A DNA stretch of 56,503 nt, taken from Chloroflexota bacterium (lineage in GTDB: Bacteria; Chloroflexota; Anaerolineae; CG2-30-64-16). The number at the start of each line of letters is the position of its first letter. The stretch's first letter is position 1. The notes under the pieces were generated by a model that was not told the origin of the DNA, searched no databases, and saw only the letters and a program-made list of their open reading frames with translations. The stretch is taken from assembly GCA_016876015.1 (NCBI GenBank), contig VGOD01000011.1, positions 1-56,503 of the forward strand. Direction: 5' to 3'. Made by a program: the position numbers and the translations under genes. Below are positions 1-7,718 of this stretch, piece by piece.

Positions 1-626
1 GCGTCATCGGGCTGCCGGTGCGCCGGGCGTTCTGGGCCGCGCGCGATCAGTCGAAGCCCGCCGCGCGCACGCGCGTGGGCTTGGCGGCCGAACGCAAGTT
101 GGCATTGCTCACGGGAGGCGGCGCAGGCATCGGCAAAGTATTGCCGATGGCGCAGGCCATCGCCCAGCGGCTGGCCGCCAATCGAGCGCATGCACAAATG
201 GCGATCATCGCAGGCAACAACCAGCCCTTGCAGCGCCGGTTGCGTGGGGAACCATGGCCGATCCCTGTTACGATCCTCGGGTTTGTGGAAAACATGGCCG
301 ACTGGCTGGCGGCTGCCGACCTTCTCATCACCAAAGCTGGGCCGGGCACGCTGGCCGAAGCAGCCTGCACGGGCGTCCCGGTCATCATCACCAGCTTCAT
401 CCCCGGCCAGGAGGCCGGCAACGTGGCCTGGGTCGAGGAGAATCGAGCCGGCGTCTATGAAGAGGACCCGCAGCGCGTGGCCAAACTGGCGGCCGACTGG
501 CTTTCCGGCGACCATCCTGCGTTGGCCGAGATGGCGCAGCGCATCCAGGCGTTGGCGCAGTGCGACGCCGCGCGCCAGATCGCCCAGGCTGCGCTCGATC
601 TGCTGCCGGCGCCCAGTGCAGCGTAG
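1..626 (+). CDS. Processive diacylglycerol/MGDG-type glycosyltransferase, C-terminal part (5' end outside window)
   Basis: This is the C-terminal nucleotide-sugar-binding half of a GT28-type glycosyltransferase of the monogalactosyldiacylglycerol synthase / processive diacylglycerol glucosyltransferase group. Such enzymes sit at the membrane face and transfer a hexose from a UDP-sugar to diacylglycerol. The frame is already open at base 3 with residues GLPVRRAF, the interdomain motif of the family. A TGGGAGIGK glycine loop and the diagnostic KAGPGTLAEAACTG and PGQEAGN motifs of the donor site follow. The N-terminal acceptor domain lies upstream of the window. The next gene starts 30 bases downstream on the same strand. 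A MurG-like function is possible from the fold, but the GQExGN motif favours glycolipid synthesis. Confidence 0.85.
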   Translation, partial: VIGLPVRRAFWAARDQSKPAARTRVGLAAERKLALLTGGGAGIGKVLPMAQAIAQRLAANRAHAQMAIIAGNNQPLQRRLRGEPWPIPVTILGFVENMADWLAAADLLITKAGPGTLAEAACTGVPVIITSFIPGQEAGNVAWVEENRAGVYEEDPQRVAKLAADWLSGDHPALAEMAQRIQALAQCDAARQIAQAALDLLPAPSAA

Positions 627-656
627 CCGTTGGCTACAGTGTCCCTGGAGGAATAG

Positions 657-1088
657 ATGACTAATGTGACGATCACCTGGGAAAACGATATGCATTTCGT
701 GGCGCAGGGGGATACGGGCCATGCCGTCTACATGGACGCCTCGGCCGAGAACGGCGGCCACGACTCGGCAGCCCGGCCTATGGAAGTGCTGCTGATGGGT
801 GTGTTGGGCTGCACCGCGATGGATGTGATCAGCATCCTGAAAAAGAAACGCCAGCCGGTGGCCGGGCTGCAGGTCTTGGCGACCGGCGAGCGCGCGGCAG
901 AGCATCCCAGGTACTACACCAAGATTCACCTGGAATACGTGGCCTACGGCGACGTTGACCCGGTCGCGCTCGCACGTTCCATCGAGCTCTCAGAAACCAA
1001 GTACTGCTCGGCCATCGCGACGGTGCGCGGCAAGGCGACGATCACCAGCAGCTCTCGCGTCGAGCCCGCGTCCGCGAAGCCGACGTAG
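657..1088 (+). CDS. OsmC-family peroxiredoxin-like protein
   Basis: A 143-residue OsmC/Ohr-family protein. The family reduces organic hydroperoxides with a cysteine pair in the cytoplasm. Both family cysteines are visible: Cys52 in GVLGCTAMDV and Cys117 in ETKYCSAIA. The length is typical (about 135-145). The start ATG follows a GGAGG ribosome site about five bases upstream. It lies between a glycolipid glycosyltransferase and a thioredoxin-like protein on the same strand. That could mean co-transcription with a redox partner, but this is inferred from order only. Confidence 0.9.
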   Translation: MTNVTITWENDMHFVAQGDTGHAVYMDASAENGGHDSAARPMEVLLMGVLGCTAMDVISILKKKRQPVAGLQVLATGERAAEHPRYYTKIHLEYVAYGDVDPVALARSIELSETKYCSAIATVRGKATITSSSRVEPASAKPT

Positions 1089-1148
1089 CGGCTTGGCCAG
1101 GCGACCGGCGCACGCGAAACGCCGGTCGCTTGTGCGCACGGCAGCGCC

Positions 1149-1691
1149 ATGCACACCGCCGCTCCTGCCTGGAAGCGTTCGCCTTTCTTCTGGTTTCTGG
1201 TCGCGCTGAGCCTGATCACCCTGGGCATCGGCGGCTGGCAACTGACCGCGAAACAGCGCGGGCCGGCTGACCGAACCCCGGCCGAGCCGGCGCCCGACTT
1301 CCGGCTGGCCGCCAGCGATGGCTCCACCTTGCGGCTGAGCGACTTGCGCGGCCACGTAGTGCTGCTGAACTTCTGGGCTACCTGGTGCCCGCCCTGCAAA
1401 GCCGAGATGCCCGACCTCAACGCGCTCCAGCGCGAGCATGGCGCAGCGCGCAAGTTCATCGTCGTGGGCGTTGATGTGCAAGAGCGCCAAGCCGAGGTGC
1501 AGGCCTTTGCGCGCCAGTACGGCATCGGCTTCCCGCTCGTGCTCGATTCGGATGGCCAGGTCAGCGGCGCCTATCGCGTGCGCACGCTGCCCACGTCATT
1601 GATCGTGGATCGGCAAGGCCTCATCCGTGACCGCTGGACCGGGCAGCTCGCCAAAGCCGCGATGCTGCGCAAACTGGAGCGGGTGTGGTGA
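1149..1691 (+). CDS. TlpA/ResA-like membrane-anchored thioredoxin
   Basis: A 180-residue thiol-disulfide oxidoreductase of the TlpA/ResA group, acting outside the membrane. An N-terminal hydrophobic stretch (about residues 14-35) looks like an uncleaved signal anchor. It is followed by the AhpC/TSA-Redoxin domain with the FWATWCPPCK active site (Cys80 and Cys83) and the cis-Pro loop LPTSLIVD near residue 144. Such proteins keep cytochrome c or other exported cysteines reduced, or link quinone-side redox to envelope proteins; the substrate cannot be told here. The gene ends 61 bases before the convergent M23 peptidase gene. Confidence 0.88.
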   Translation: MHTAAPAWKRSPFFWFLVALSLITLGIGGWQLTAKQRGPADRTPAEPAPDFRLAASDGSTLRLSDLRGHVVLLNFWATWCPPCKAEMPDLNALQREHGAARKFIVVGVDVQERQAEVQAFARQYGIGFPLVLDSDGQVSGAYRVRTLPTSLIVDRQGLIRDRWTGQLAKAAMLRKLERVW

Positions 1692-1752
1692 GTTGGGGGT
1701 TGGAGGTTGGTCCCTGCTCTGGCCGGTCTCCGACCGAGCCAGAACGGGAAGC

Positions 1753-2640
1753 TTACGGTTCGGGCGGGAGGTGGCTGAGGGGGTTCTGCGGTGCGCCTCC
1801 GATGCGGATTTCGAAGTGGATGTGCGGCCCGGTGGAGTTTCCGGTGCTGCCTACCTCGCCGATCAGATCGCCGCGGCCGACCCGGTCCCCCACCTTCACC
1901 CAAGCGCCCTTGAGGTGGCTGTAGAGCGCCTGGCTGCCGTCGCCGTGATCCACGATCACCAGGTAGCCGTAGCCCACGTCGGACCATCGGGCTGCGGTCA
2001 CGCGTCCCGCGCGCGCCGCGTAGACCTGTGCGCCATAGGGCGCGCCCAGGTCAACCGCGCGGTGCGCGGCCGAATAGGACTGCGTGATGACCCCGCGGAT
2101 GGGCCAGGCATAGGTATAACCTGTGGCAGGGCCGGGCGGCGCCAGCTTCACCTCGCGGCGGCCGTGCGGGATGACCAGCCTGGCGCCGGGCTGCGGTTGG
2201 TCGCCGGGTCGCAGATCGTTGAGCGCGAAGTTCCGAATGTCATCGGGCGCCACACCCCAGCGCGTGGCCAGGCGCTCCACGGTATCGCCCGGCTGCACCG
2301 TCACGTAGGCGCCCTTCACCGGCAGGATGACGAGCTCCAGGCCGGGGCGCAGATAGTCTGGATTGGCCGCCAGCGCGGGGTTGGACCAGCGCAACGTATC
2401 CACATCCAGCCCATAGTACGCGGCGATGGTCCACAGCGCATCCCCCTCGCGGACATGATAGGCCAGGACCTGCGTGCGGGGAGGCGGCGGGCTGTCAGCA
2501 TCCGCATCGTCGGCCAGGAACGGATCCCGCGCATCCGGGCCGATCGGACGTGCGAGCGCCGACTGGGAAGGGATAAGCGACCATAACACCAGAAGCACTA
2601 TCAAAAACGCCCAAGCAGTTGACCTGGGGCCGGAAGACAT
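1753..2640 (-). CDS. Secreted LysM-M23 peptidoglycan endopeptidase
   Basis: A 295-residue exported peptidase for cell-wall remodelling. Residues 1-30 form a signal peptide ending in SALA. Two LysM peptidoglycan-binding modules follow (about 60-105 and 112-157), then an M23/LytM metallopeptidase domain (about 175-290). The zinc motif HxxxD is His193/Asp197 and the HxH motif is His273/His275, so the enzyme should be active rather than a NlpD/EnvC-type activator. I chose the ATG at 2640 because AGGAG lies just upstream and the signal peptide begins there. The longer reading from 2826 adds 62 residues with no recognisable domain. It is convergent with the thioredoxin gene. Confidence 0.9.
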   Translation of the reverse strand: MSSGPRSTAWAFLIVLLVLWSLIPSQSALARPIGPDARDPFLADDADADSPPPPRTQVLAYHVREGDALWTIAAYYGLDVDTLRWSNPALAANPDYLRPGLELVILPVKGAYVTVQPGDTVERLATRWGVAPDDIRNFALNDLRPGDQPQPGARLVIPHGRREVKLAPPGPATGYTYAWPIRGVITQSYSAAHRAVDLGAPYGAQVYAARAGRVTAARWSDVGYGYLVIVDHGDGSQALYSHLKGAWVKVGDRVGRGDLIGEVGSTGNSTGPHIHFEIRIGGAPQNPLSHLPPEP

Positions 2641-2803
2641 AGGAGCTCCTGTCTTGGAAATGCCGACCGATGCTCCGGTCTCGAGGCTGTGCGAAGCCTC
2701 CTTTAGGATCAGCCGGTTACTGCCGCCGACCACCAAACCGGCTAAAGCCTCGAATCCACCCCACCTGTTTTTCATGCACCGTCTCACGGGGAGGCTTCGC
2801 ACT

Positions 2804-2872
2804 GGCGCCGCGGCCGGCATGACCATCTGTTACGTAAACCGGGGTGTAGCGCAAGCTGCCAGCTTGCGCTAC
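2804..2872. repeat. Dispersed intergenic repeat: GC motif plus 13-1-13 palindrome
   Basis: The 390-base gap between the peptidase and isomerase genes holds a repeat rather than a gene. Bases 2846-2872 are a perfect palindrome: arm GTAGCGCAAGCTG, one central C, then its exact complement. Upstream at 2804 is GGCGCCGCGGCCGGCATG, which recurs at 47842 and in a variant form at 37978 and 46128. A relative of the palindrome, with paired base changes, is at 37935-37961. No reading frame here resembles a protein. Confidence 0.8.
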
Positions 2873-2960
2873 GTTTCAGATGACCGGCATCCTACCACAC
2901 TTCGCAGGACTGAGCAAGCCGCGCCGCGGCCGCATGAGTGCACCTGATCCTTCGCGAGAT

Positions 2961-2989
2961 TTGGACGTGCAGCCGCTTTCAGGTAGGAT
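2961..2989 (+). promoter_or_regulatory. Predicted sigma-70-type promoter for the SIS isomerase gene
   Basis: TTGGAC (2961-2966) and TAGGAT (2984-2989) are separated by exactly 17 bases. They lie 41 bases before the GTG start at 3031. The GAAGGAG ribosome site at about 3016-3022 lies in between. This is prediction from spacing and consensus match only. Confidence 0.5.
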
Positions 2990-3030
2990 AGGCATATGTA
3001 ATCGAAAACCAGCCCGAAGGAGTCGCACCC

Positions 3031-3576
3031 GTGAGCGTTCAAGCCTATTTCTCGCGCGTGGCCGAGGTGTTGCCGCGCATCCCAACGGAACCGGTCGAGC
3101 AGATCGTCGCCGCGCTGCGCCAGGCGCGCGCTGACGGACGGCGGATCTTCATGTTCGGCAATGGCGGCAGTTCAGCCAACGCCTCGCACATCGTCAACGA
3201 CATGCTCAAGAGCACGATCGGCGCGGGCCGGCCGCGCATGAAGATGCTATGTCTCAGCGACAACGTACCTACCCTCACCGCCTACGCCAACGACGTGAGC
3301 TACGATATGATTTTCGCCGAGCCGTTGCGTTCGCTGGCCGAGCGGGGCGATGTGGCGTTCGCGCTGAGCGGCAGCGGTAACTCGCCCAATGTGCTGCGGG
3401 CCATGGAAGCCGCGGCCGAGTTGGGGCTGGTGCGCATCGGACTGACCGGTCGCGATGGCGGCAAGCTGAAAGAGCTGTGCGACATCTGCGTCATCGTCCC
3501 GCACGACTCGATGCAGATGATCGAGGATGCGCACCTGGTCATCCTGCATGCGGTGTTTCTGGCAATGTGTGAGTGA
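3031..3576 (+). CDS. SIS-domain sugar-phosphate isomerase (GmhA/DiaA-like)
   Basis: A 181-residue single-SIS-domain protein resembling GmhA (sedoheptulose-7-phosphate isomerase) and DiaA. The phosphosugar loops are MFGNGGSSANASH (residues 41-53) and LSGSGNSPNV (112-121). NDVSYD (87-92) matches the conserved stretch of the GmhA group. A C-terminal helix with MIEDAHLVILH carries the Glu/His expected near the active site. The start is GTG at 3031 behind a GAAGGAG site; no better ATG fits. With the ROK kinase (5874) and HAD phosphatase (6835) it would form an isomerase-kinase-phosphatase set for a phosphorylated sugar, but a restriction-modification pair now lies between them. The substrate is not determinable. 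Confidence 0.85.
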   Translation: MSVQAYFSRVAEVLPRIPTEPVEQIVAALRQARADGRRIFMFGNGGSSANASHIVNDMLKSTIGAGRPRMKMLCLSDNVPTLTAYANDVSYDMIFAEPLRSLAERGDVAFALSGSGNSPNVLRAMEAAAELGLVRIGLTGRDGGKLKELCDICVIVPHDSMQMIEDAHLVILHAVFLAMCE

Positions 3577-3586
3577 TAGCAGAGTC

Positions 3587-5038
3587 ATGTGTCTTGAATA
3601 CTCGGTTGATACCTCATCCCGGCAGTTTCTGAGAGAGCAACTGCGGCTTTTCGCATTTGGGGATTCCTTGCTGGCAAGCCAAGAGGTTGTGGTGGTTGCT
3701 CAGCAAGAACTGAGCATGCGAGAGAGGCTTGCGGCCTTGCTTGAAGGCGAGTTGGATTTCCATGGCGAGGATAGTAGCTATGCGTCACATGACCTTCACG
3801 CCTTTGCCGCGAAATTCCCCCCCCAATTGCCACGGGCTTTCATTCGCGGCCTTACTGACCCCGGAGGAGTGGTTCTTGACCCAATGATGGGGTCGGGAAC
3901 GGCGGTTGTCGAGGCGTTGTTGCAGGGCCGAAGTGCGCTGGGACTAGACATTGACCCCCTTGCGCTACGCCTTGGGCGAGTGAAAACCATGCCACTGGAC
4001 GTGGACAGCCTGCGTCAGGTTGGCGTCAGAGTGATTTCGCGCGCCAAGGCGCTGCTATCTGACCTGGCGGCCCTAGATGGATACCTCTCTGCTCGATTCG
4101 ATGAGCAAACAAGAGCCTTTGTGGATTACTGGTTTTTGCCGGCCACTCAACGCGAACTGATGGCTTTGGCTTTGGCGATCGAGGAAGTGCCTGATCGGGC
4201 TACGTATCGGTTTCTGGAGTTAGCGTTCTCTTCGATTATAGTAACTAAGTCTGGCGGTGTGTCTCGGGCGCGAGATTTGGCGCATAGCCGTCCGCACCTC
4301 GACAAGACCAAGATCCCCAAAGACGCAGTTGACCAGTTCGCCGTTCGATTGCGCAAGAATCTGGCGAGTATTGCCCAACTGAGCGCCAACGGCGTAATGG
4401 TTGTGCCAGCGGCGGGCGATGCGCGTTACATGCCTTTTGCAGATCGGAGTGTTGATCTGATCGTCACATCTCCGCCATATGCGAACGCGATTGACTACAT
4501 GCGAGCCCACAAGTTTTCACTGGTGTGGCTCGGTCAACCTGTTGGATATCTGTCCCAACTACGTGCTGAGTATATTGGCTCAGAGCGAATCGGACGCGCT
4601 GGGTACGGAGCCTTGCCTGATAGACCAGAGAGCATAATCCGTCAGCTCGCCGAGCGCGACAGTAGCAAAGCCGCTATTCTGCGCAAGTATTTTTCTGAGA
4701 TGCAAACGGTGATGAGCGAGATGTATCGCGTGTTGCGAGATGGATCCGCATCGATCATAGTCGTCGGTACTTCGACGATGCGCGATCTGGATGTACAGAC
4801 ACACCACTGTCTGGCTGATATTGCAGTGGAGCTGGGTTTCGATGTCGTGGGCATCGCCAAGAGGCGTCTGGATCGCAACAAGCGAATGATGCCTGCTCGC
4901 TTTGGGAAAAAGGGCGACTCTATGATCGAGCAACGAATGCATGAGGAATATGTTGTCGGACTTCTGAAACCAGAAACGAGACGAAATGAGAGCGGGCCTA
5001 TCCAGAAAGCTCAGGGAGTAACCCGTGAGTATTGCTGA
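3587..5038 (+). CDS. Site-specific DNA amino-methyltransferase (probable N4-cytosine)
   Basis: A 483-residue DNA methyltransferase. The AdoMet-binding motif I is DPMMGSGTA (residues 98-106). The catalytic motif IV is SPPY (295-298) within SPPYANAIDYMRAHKF. SPPY rather than DPPY is commonest in N4-cytosine enzymes, so exocyclic amino methylation of cytosine is the likely reaction, though N6-adenine cannot be excluded. Motif I precedes motif IV with about 190 residues between, unlike the usual beta-class order. The ATG at 3587 is 11 bases after the isomerase stop. Its 3' end overlaps the endonuclease start by 14 bases, so the pair is translationally coupled and should protect host sites. The base composition is visibly AT-richer than both neighbours, a sign of acquisition. 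Confidence 0.88.
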   Translation: MCLEYSVDTSSRQFLREQLRLFAFGDSLLASQEVVVVAQQELSMRERLAALLEGELDFHGEDSSYASHDLHAFAAKFPPQLPRAFIRGLTDPGGVVLDPMMGSGTAVVEALLQGRSALGLDIDPLALRLGRVKTMPLDVDSLRQVGVRVISRAKALLSDLAALDGYLSARFDEQTRAFVDYWFLPATQRELMALALAIEEVPDRATYRFLELAFSSIIVTKSGGVSRARDLAHSRPHLDKTKIPKDAVDQFAVRLRKNLASIAQLSANGVMVVPAAGDARYMPFADRSVDLIVTSPPYANAIDYMRAHKFSLVWLGQPVGYLSQLRAEYIGSERIGRAGYGALPDRPESIIRQLAERDSSKAAILRKYFSEMQTVMSEMYRVLRDGSASIIVVGTSTMRDLDVQTHHCLADIAVELGFDVVGIAKRRLDRNKRMMPARFGKKGDSMIEQRMHEEYVVGLLKPETRRNESGPIQKAQGVTREYC

Positions 5039-5870
5039 ACTGCGAAGCCTCTACCATCGAAAGGTCTGCGAGAACATTCTTCACATCAAAGACGGTGTGC
5101 CGAACATCGCGGACAGCAGGAGCAAGGCAAGTACATCCATTGCTCTACTCATCATCGAACGCTTAGATCACATGCTTGCTGAGAGAGCTCCTGCGGGTCA
5201 AACGGCTGGCGACCTGTTTGAGCTATGCACAAAGGAATTCCTGGAGAACTCCTTCGAATTGCTCCGCCACCTTCGCCCCGGTAAGTGGCTTTTCTCTGTG
5301 AATCAGAGCATATCGCAATTCGAGCAGTATGAGCATCTGGCCGACATCGCCCAGGTGTTTCGCGAGCGCCCTGATCTGGCGGCCGCATTGGGAGGCGACT
5401 ACATCATCACTCCCGATATCATCGTAGGCCGGCAGTCTGTGACAGATGCCGAGCTCAACCAGAACACAACCGTCGTCAGTGACACTGATCTGGTCTGTCA
5501 GTTAACCCCTCTACGAGCGGCAAACCGTCAGCAACCCATTCCCATCCTTCATGCAAGCATCTCATGCAAGTGGACTATTCGGAGCGATCGAGCACAGAAT
5601 ATCCGCACCGAAGGACTGAACCTCATTCGCAACCGCAAAGGTCACACACCCCACATCGCAGCGGTCACTGCCGAGCCCTTACCTACACGCCTCGCCTCGC
5701 TGGCTCTTGGTACGGGTGACCTGGATTGCGTCTATCACTTTGCCCTGCCTGAACTTAGGGCCGCGGTTGAGGCTATCAGCAACGAAGATCAAATGGATAT
5801 ACTTACGACCATGATCAACGGCCGTCGCTTGCGCGATATCAGCGACTTGCCTCTTGACCTGGCCATCTGA
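5025..5870 (+). CDS. Type II restriction endonuclease, NgoMIV family
   Basis: A 281-residue endonuclease of the NgoMIV/Cfr10I/Bse634I group; NgoMIV is about 286 residues and cuts GCCGGC as a tetramer. The family catalytic pattern is complete: Pro130-Asp131, then 50 residues to Lys182 in SISCKW, then 13 residues to Glu196. An upstream acidic residue is at Glu71. The blocks SCKWTIRSDRAQN, LNLIRNRKG and ASLALGTGDLDCVYHF match the family strongly from memory. GCCGGC cleavage is inferred, not shown. It overlaps the methyltransferase by 14 bases and ends three bases before the ROK kinase gene. Like its partner it is AT-richer than the flanks. It appears intact and potentially active. Confidence 0.88.
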   Translation: MSIAELRSLYHRKVCENILHIKDGVPNIADSRSKASTSIALLIIERLDHMLAERAPAGQTAGDLFELCTKEFLENSFELLRHLRPGKWLFSVNQSISQFEQYEHLADIAQVFRERPDLAAALGGDYIITPDIIVGRQSVTDAELNQNTTVVSDTDLVCQLTPLRAANRQQPIPILHASISCKWTIRSDRAQNIRTEGLNLIRNRKGHTPHIAAVTAEPLPTRLASLALGTGDLDCVYHFALPELRAAVEAISNEDQMDILTTMINGRRLRDISDLPLDLAI

Positions 5871-5873
5871 TAG

Positions 5874-6842
5874 ATGCCCATGACCCTACCTCCTTTGTTA
5901 CTGGCGCTCGACTACGGCGGCACGAAACACACCGCTGCTCTGCTCATTCGCGGCGAGCAGGTCTGGCTGGCTCAGGCGCGCGCGTATTCGCCGCCAGGCG
6001 CCGATGCGACCTATGACCAAGCGACGATGCTGCGGCTGGCGCGTGGCCTGTTGGCGCAGAACCCCGGCCGGCTCGCGGCGATCGGCGTGAGCTTTGGCGG
6101 GCCGGTGGACGCGGCGCGGGGGATCGTGCGCCTGTCGCATCACGTTCCCGGCTGGGAGGAGACGCCGTTGCGCGACCGGCTTCAGGCCGAATTCGGCGTA
6201 CCGACCGCGGTGGACAACGACGCCAACATCGCGGCGTTCGGGGAGTGGCGGTTCGGCGCGGGGCAGGGATGCGCTAGCCTGCTCTACGTCACCGTCAGCA
6301 CCGGCATCGGCGGCGGCTGGGTGCTGGGCGGCCGGGTCTACAGCGGCGCCGACGGCATGGCCGGCGAGATCGGCCATATCGTCGTGCGACCGGGAGGCGC
6401 GCCGTGCGTTTGCGGCAAGCGCGGCTGCCTGGAAGCGGAGGCGTGCGGGCCGGCCATCGCGCGCGCGGCCCAGGAGCGGCTGGCGCTGGAGCCGGAGGCT
6501 GGCGCGGGGCTACGTGATCGCGTGGGCGGGAACGCCGATGCGGTGACCGCGCAGCACGTGGCCGAAGCCGCGGCCGCTGGCGATGCCTTGGCAGCCGAGG
6601 TGTTGGCCGCGGCCGCCCAGGCGCTCGGCGCGGGGCTGGGCGGCGCCATCAACCTGATGAACCCGGAGCGCGTGGTGTTGGGCGGCGGTGTGACCAAATC
6701 GGGCGACCGCTGGTGGCAGATCGTGCGCGAGACCGCACGCGACCACGTCTTGCCGCAGACCCGCGTCCAGATCGCGCCGGCCGCGTTGGGCGACGACGCG
6801 CCGCTCTGGGGTGCGATCGGCCTGGCGGAAGCCCATGCTTGA
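5874..6842 (+). CDS. ROK-family sugar kinase
   Basis: A 322-residue ROK kinase that phosphorylates a hexose or N-acyl-hexosamine with ATP in the cytoplasm. The N-terminal phosphate loop is LALDYGGTKHT. The catalytic-base region is VDNDANIAAFGEW. The STGIGGG loop follows, and then the ROK zinc site GHIVV...CVCGKRGCLE with His and three Cys. No helix-turn-helix precedes the kinase, so it is an enzyme and not a NagC-type repressor. The start could be 5874 or the in-frame ATG at 5880. Only three bases separate it from the restriction gene, and its end overlaps the HAD gene by eight bases, so translation with the latter is probably coupled. Confidence 0.9.
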   Translation: MPMTLPPLLLALDYGGTKHTAALLIRGEQVWLAQARAYSPPGADATYDQATMLRLARGLLAQNPGRLAAIGVSFGGPVDAARGIVRLSHHVPGWEETPLRDRLQAEFGVPTAVDNDANIAAFGEWRFGAGQGCASLLYVTVSTGIGGGWVLGGRVYSGADGMAGEIGHIVVRPGGAPCVCGKRGCLEAEACGPAIARAAQERLALEPEAGAGLRDRVGGNADAVTAQHVAEAAAAGDALAAEVLAAAAQALGAGLGGAINLMNPERVVLGGGVTKSGDRWWQIVRETARDHVLPQTRVQIAPAALGDDAPLWGAIGLAEAHA

Positions 6843-7653
6843 GATCATCCACCCCGACATCACCCGCGGCCGCATTCGTCACGCGCTCTTCGACTTCGAC
6901 GGCACTCTTTCGCTGATCCGCGAAGGCTGGCAGGGAGTGATGATTCCCCTGATGGTCGAGTGGCTGCTGGAAACCCCCGACCACGAGAGCGAAGCCGGGC
7001 TGCACGCGGTCGTCACGGAGTTCGTCACCCGGCTGACCGGCAAACAAACGATCTATCAGATGATCCAGTTGGCCGAAGAGGTTCAGAAGCGCGGGGGACA
7101 GCCGCTGGACCCGCTGGCCTACAAGCGCATCTACCTGGATCGGCTGTGGAAACGCATCGCCGATCGCGTGGCGGGCCTCAAGGCCGGCGAAATCCCGCCT
7201 GATGACCTGATGGTTCCCGGCGGCCGGGCCATGCTGGAGGCGCTGACCGGCCGCGGCGTGCGCTGCTACCTGGCTTCGGGCACCGATGAGCCATACGTCC
7301 TGGACGAGGCAGCCGCCCTGCAGCTCACTCCCTATTTCGCCGGCATCTACGGCGCGCGCGACGACTACCGGAGCTTCTCCAAACAGATCCTCATCGAGCG
7401 CATCATCCGAGAAAACGGCCTCTCCGGCCCGGAATTCGTGGCGTTCGGCGATGGCTTTGTCGAGATCGAGGACAGCAAGCGGGTGGGCGGCATCGCAGTC
7501 GGCGTGGCCTCGAACGAAGCGACCCGCGCCGGCATAGACGCCTGGAAACGCGACCGGCTCATCCAGGCCGGCGCAGACCTGATCGTGCCGGACTTTCGGG
7601 AACACGCGGAGCTCGTGCGCTATCTGTTTGCCGAAGTTGAGGATAGACCCTAA
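6835..7653 (+). CDS. HAD-superfamily phosphatase
   Basis: A 272-residue haloacid-dehalogenase-like hydrolase. Motif I is FDFDGT with nucleophile Asp20 and general acid Asp22. An alpha-helical cap spans roughly residues 30-110. The motif II region is YLASGTDE, and motif IV is FGDGFVEIEDSK, with a motif III lysine before it. It is related to the phosphoglycolate phosphatase/beta-phosphoglucomutase branch; the substrate is probably the phosphosugar made by the neighbouring kinase or isomerase. The ATG at 6835 overlaps the ROK gene. The final codons and TAA stop lie inside the palindrome at 7645-7677, so the C-terminal residues DRP are repeat-derived. Confidence 0.85.
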   Translation: MLEIIHPDITRGRIRHALFDFDGTLSLIREGWQGVMIPLMVEWLLETPDHESEAGLHAVVTEFVTRLTGKQTIYQMIQLAEEVQKRGGQPLDPLAYKRIYLDRLWKRIADRVAGLKAGEIPPDDLMVPGGRAMLEALTGRGVRCYLASGTDEPYVLDEAAALQLTPYFAGIYGARDDYRSFSKQILIERIIRENGLSGPEFVAFGDGFVEIEDSKRVGGIAVGVASNEATRAGIDAWKRDRLIQAGADLIVPDFREHAELVRYLFAEVEDRP

Positions 7654-7677
7654 GGGTTTCGGAAACCCTTAGGGTCT
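7645..7677. repeat. Perfect 16-1-16 palindrome at the end of the HAD gene
   Basis: Arm AGACCCTAAGGGTTTC (7645-7660), one central G, and the exact complement (7662-7677). It begins inside the HAD reading frame and supplies its TAA stop. A second copy with a paired base change is at 11489-11522. It could act as a transcription terminator hairpin, but no clear T-run follows. The phrase AGGGTCTTCGTGGCA is repeated directly after it, at about 7671-7702. Confidence 0.8.
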
Positions 7678-7718
7678 TCGTGGCATTAGGGTCTTCGTGG
7701 CACTGAGGGAGCGCATCC

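Noticed and set aside
3587..5870. Prophage or integrative element carrying the restriction-modification pair
   Set aside because: No integrase, tRNA target, direct repeat ends or phage genes are next to it; only the two genes are foreign-looking.
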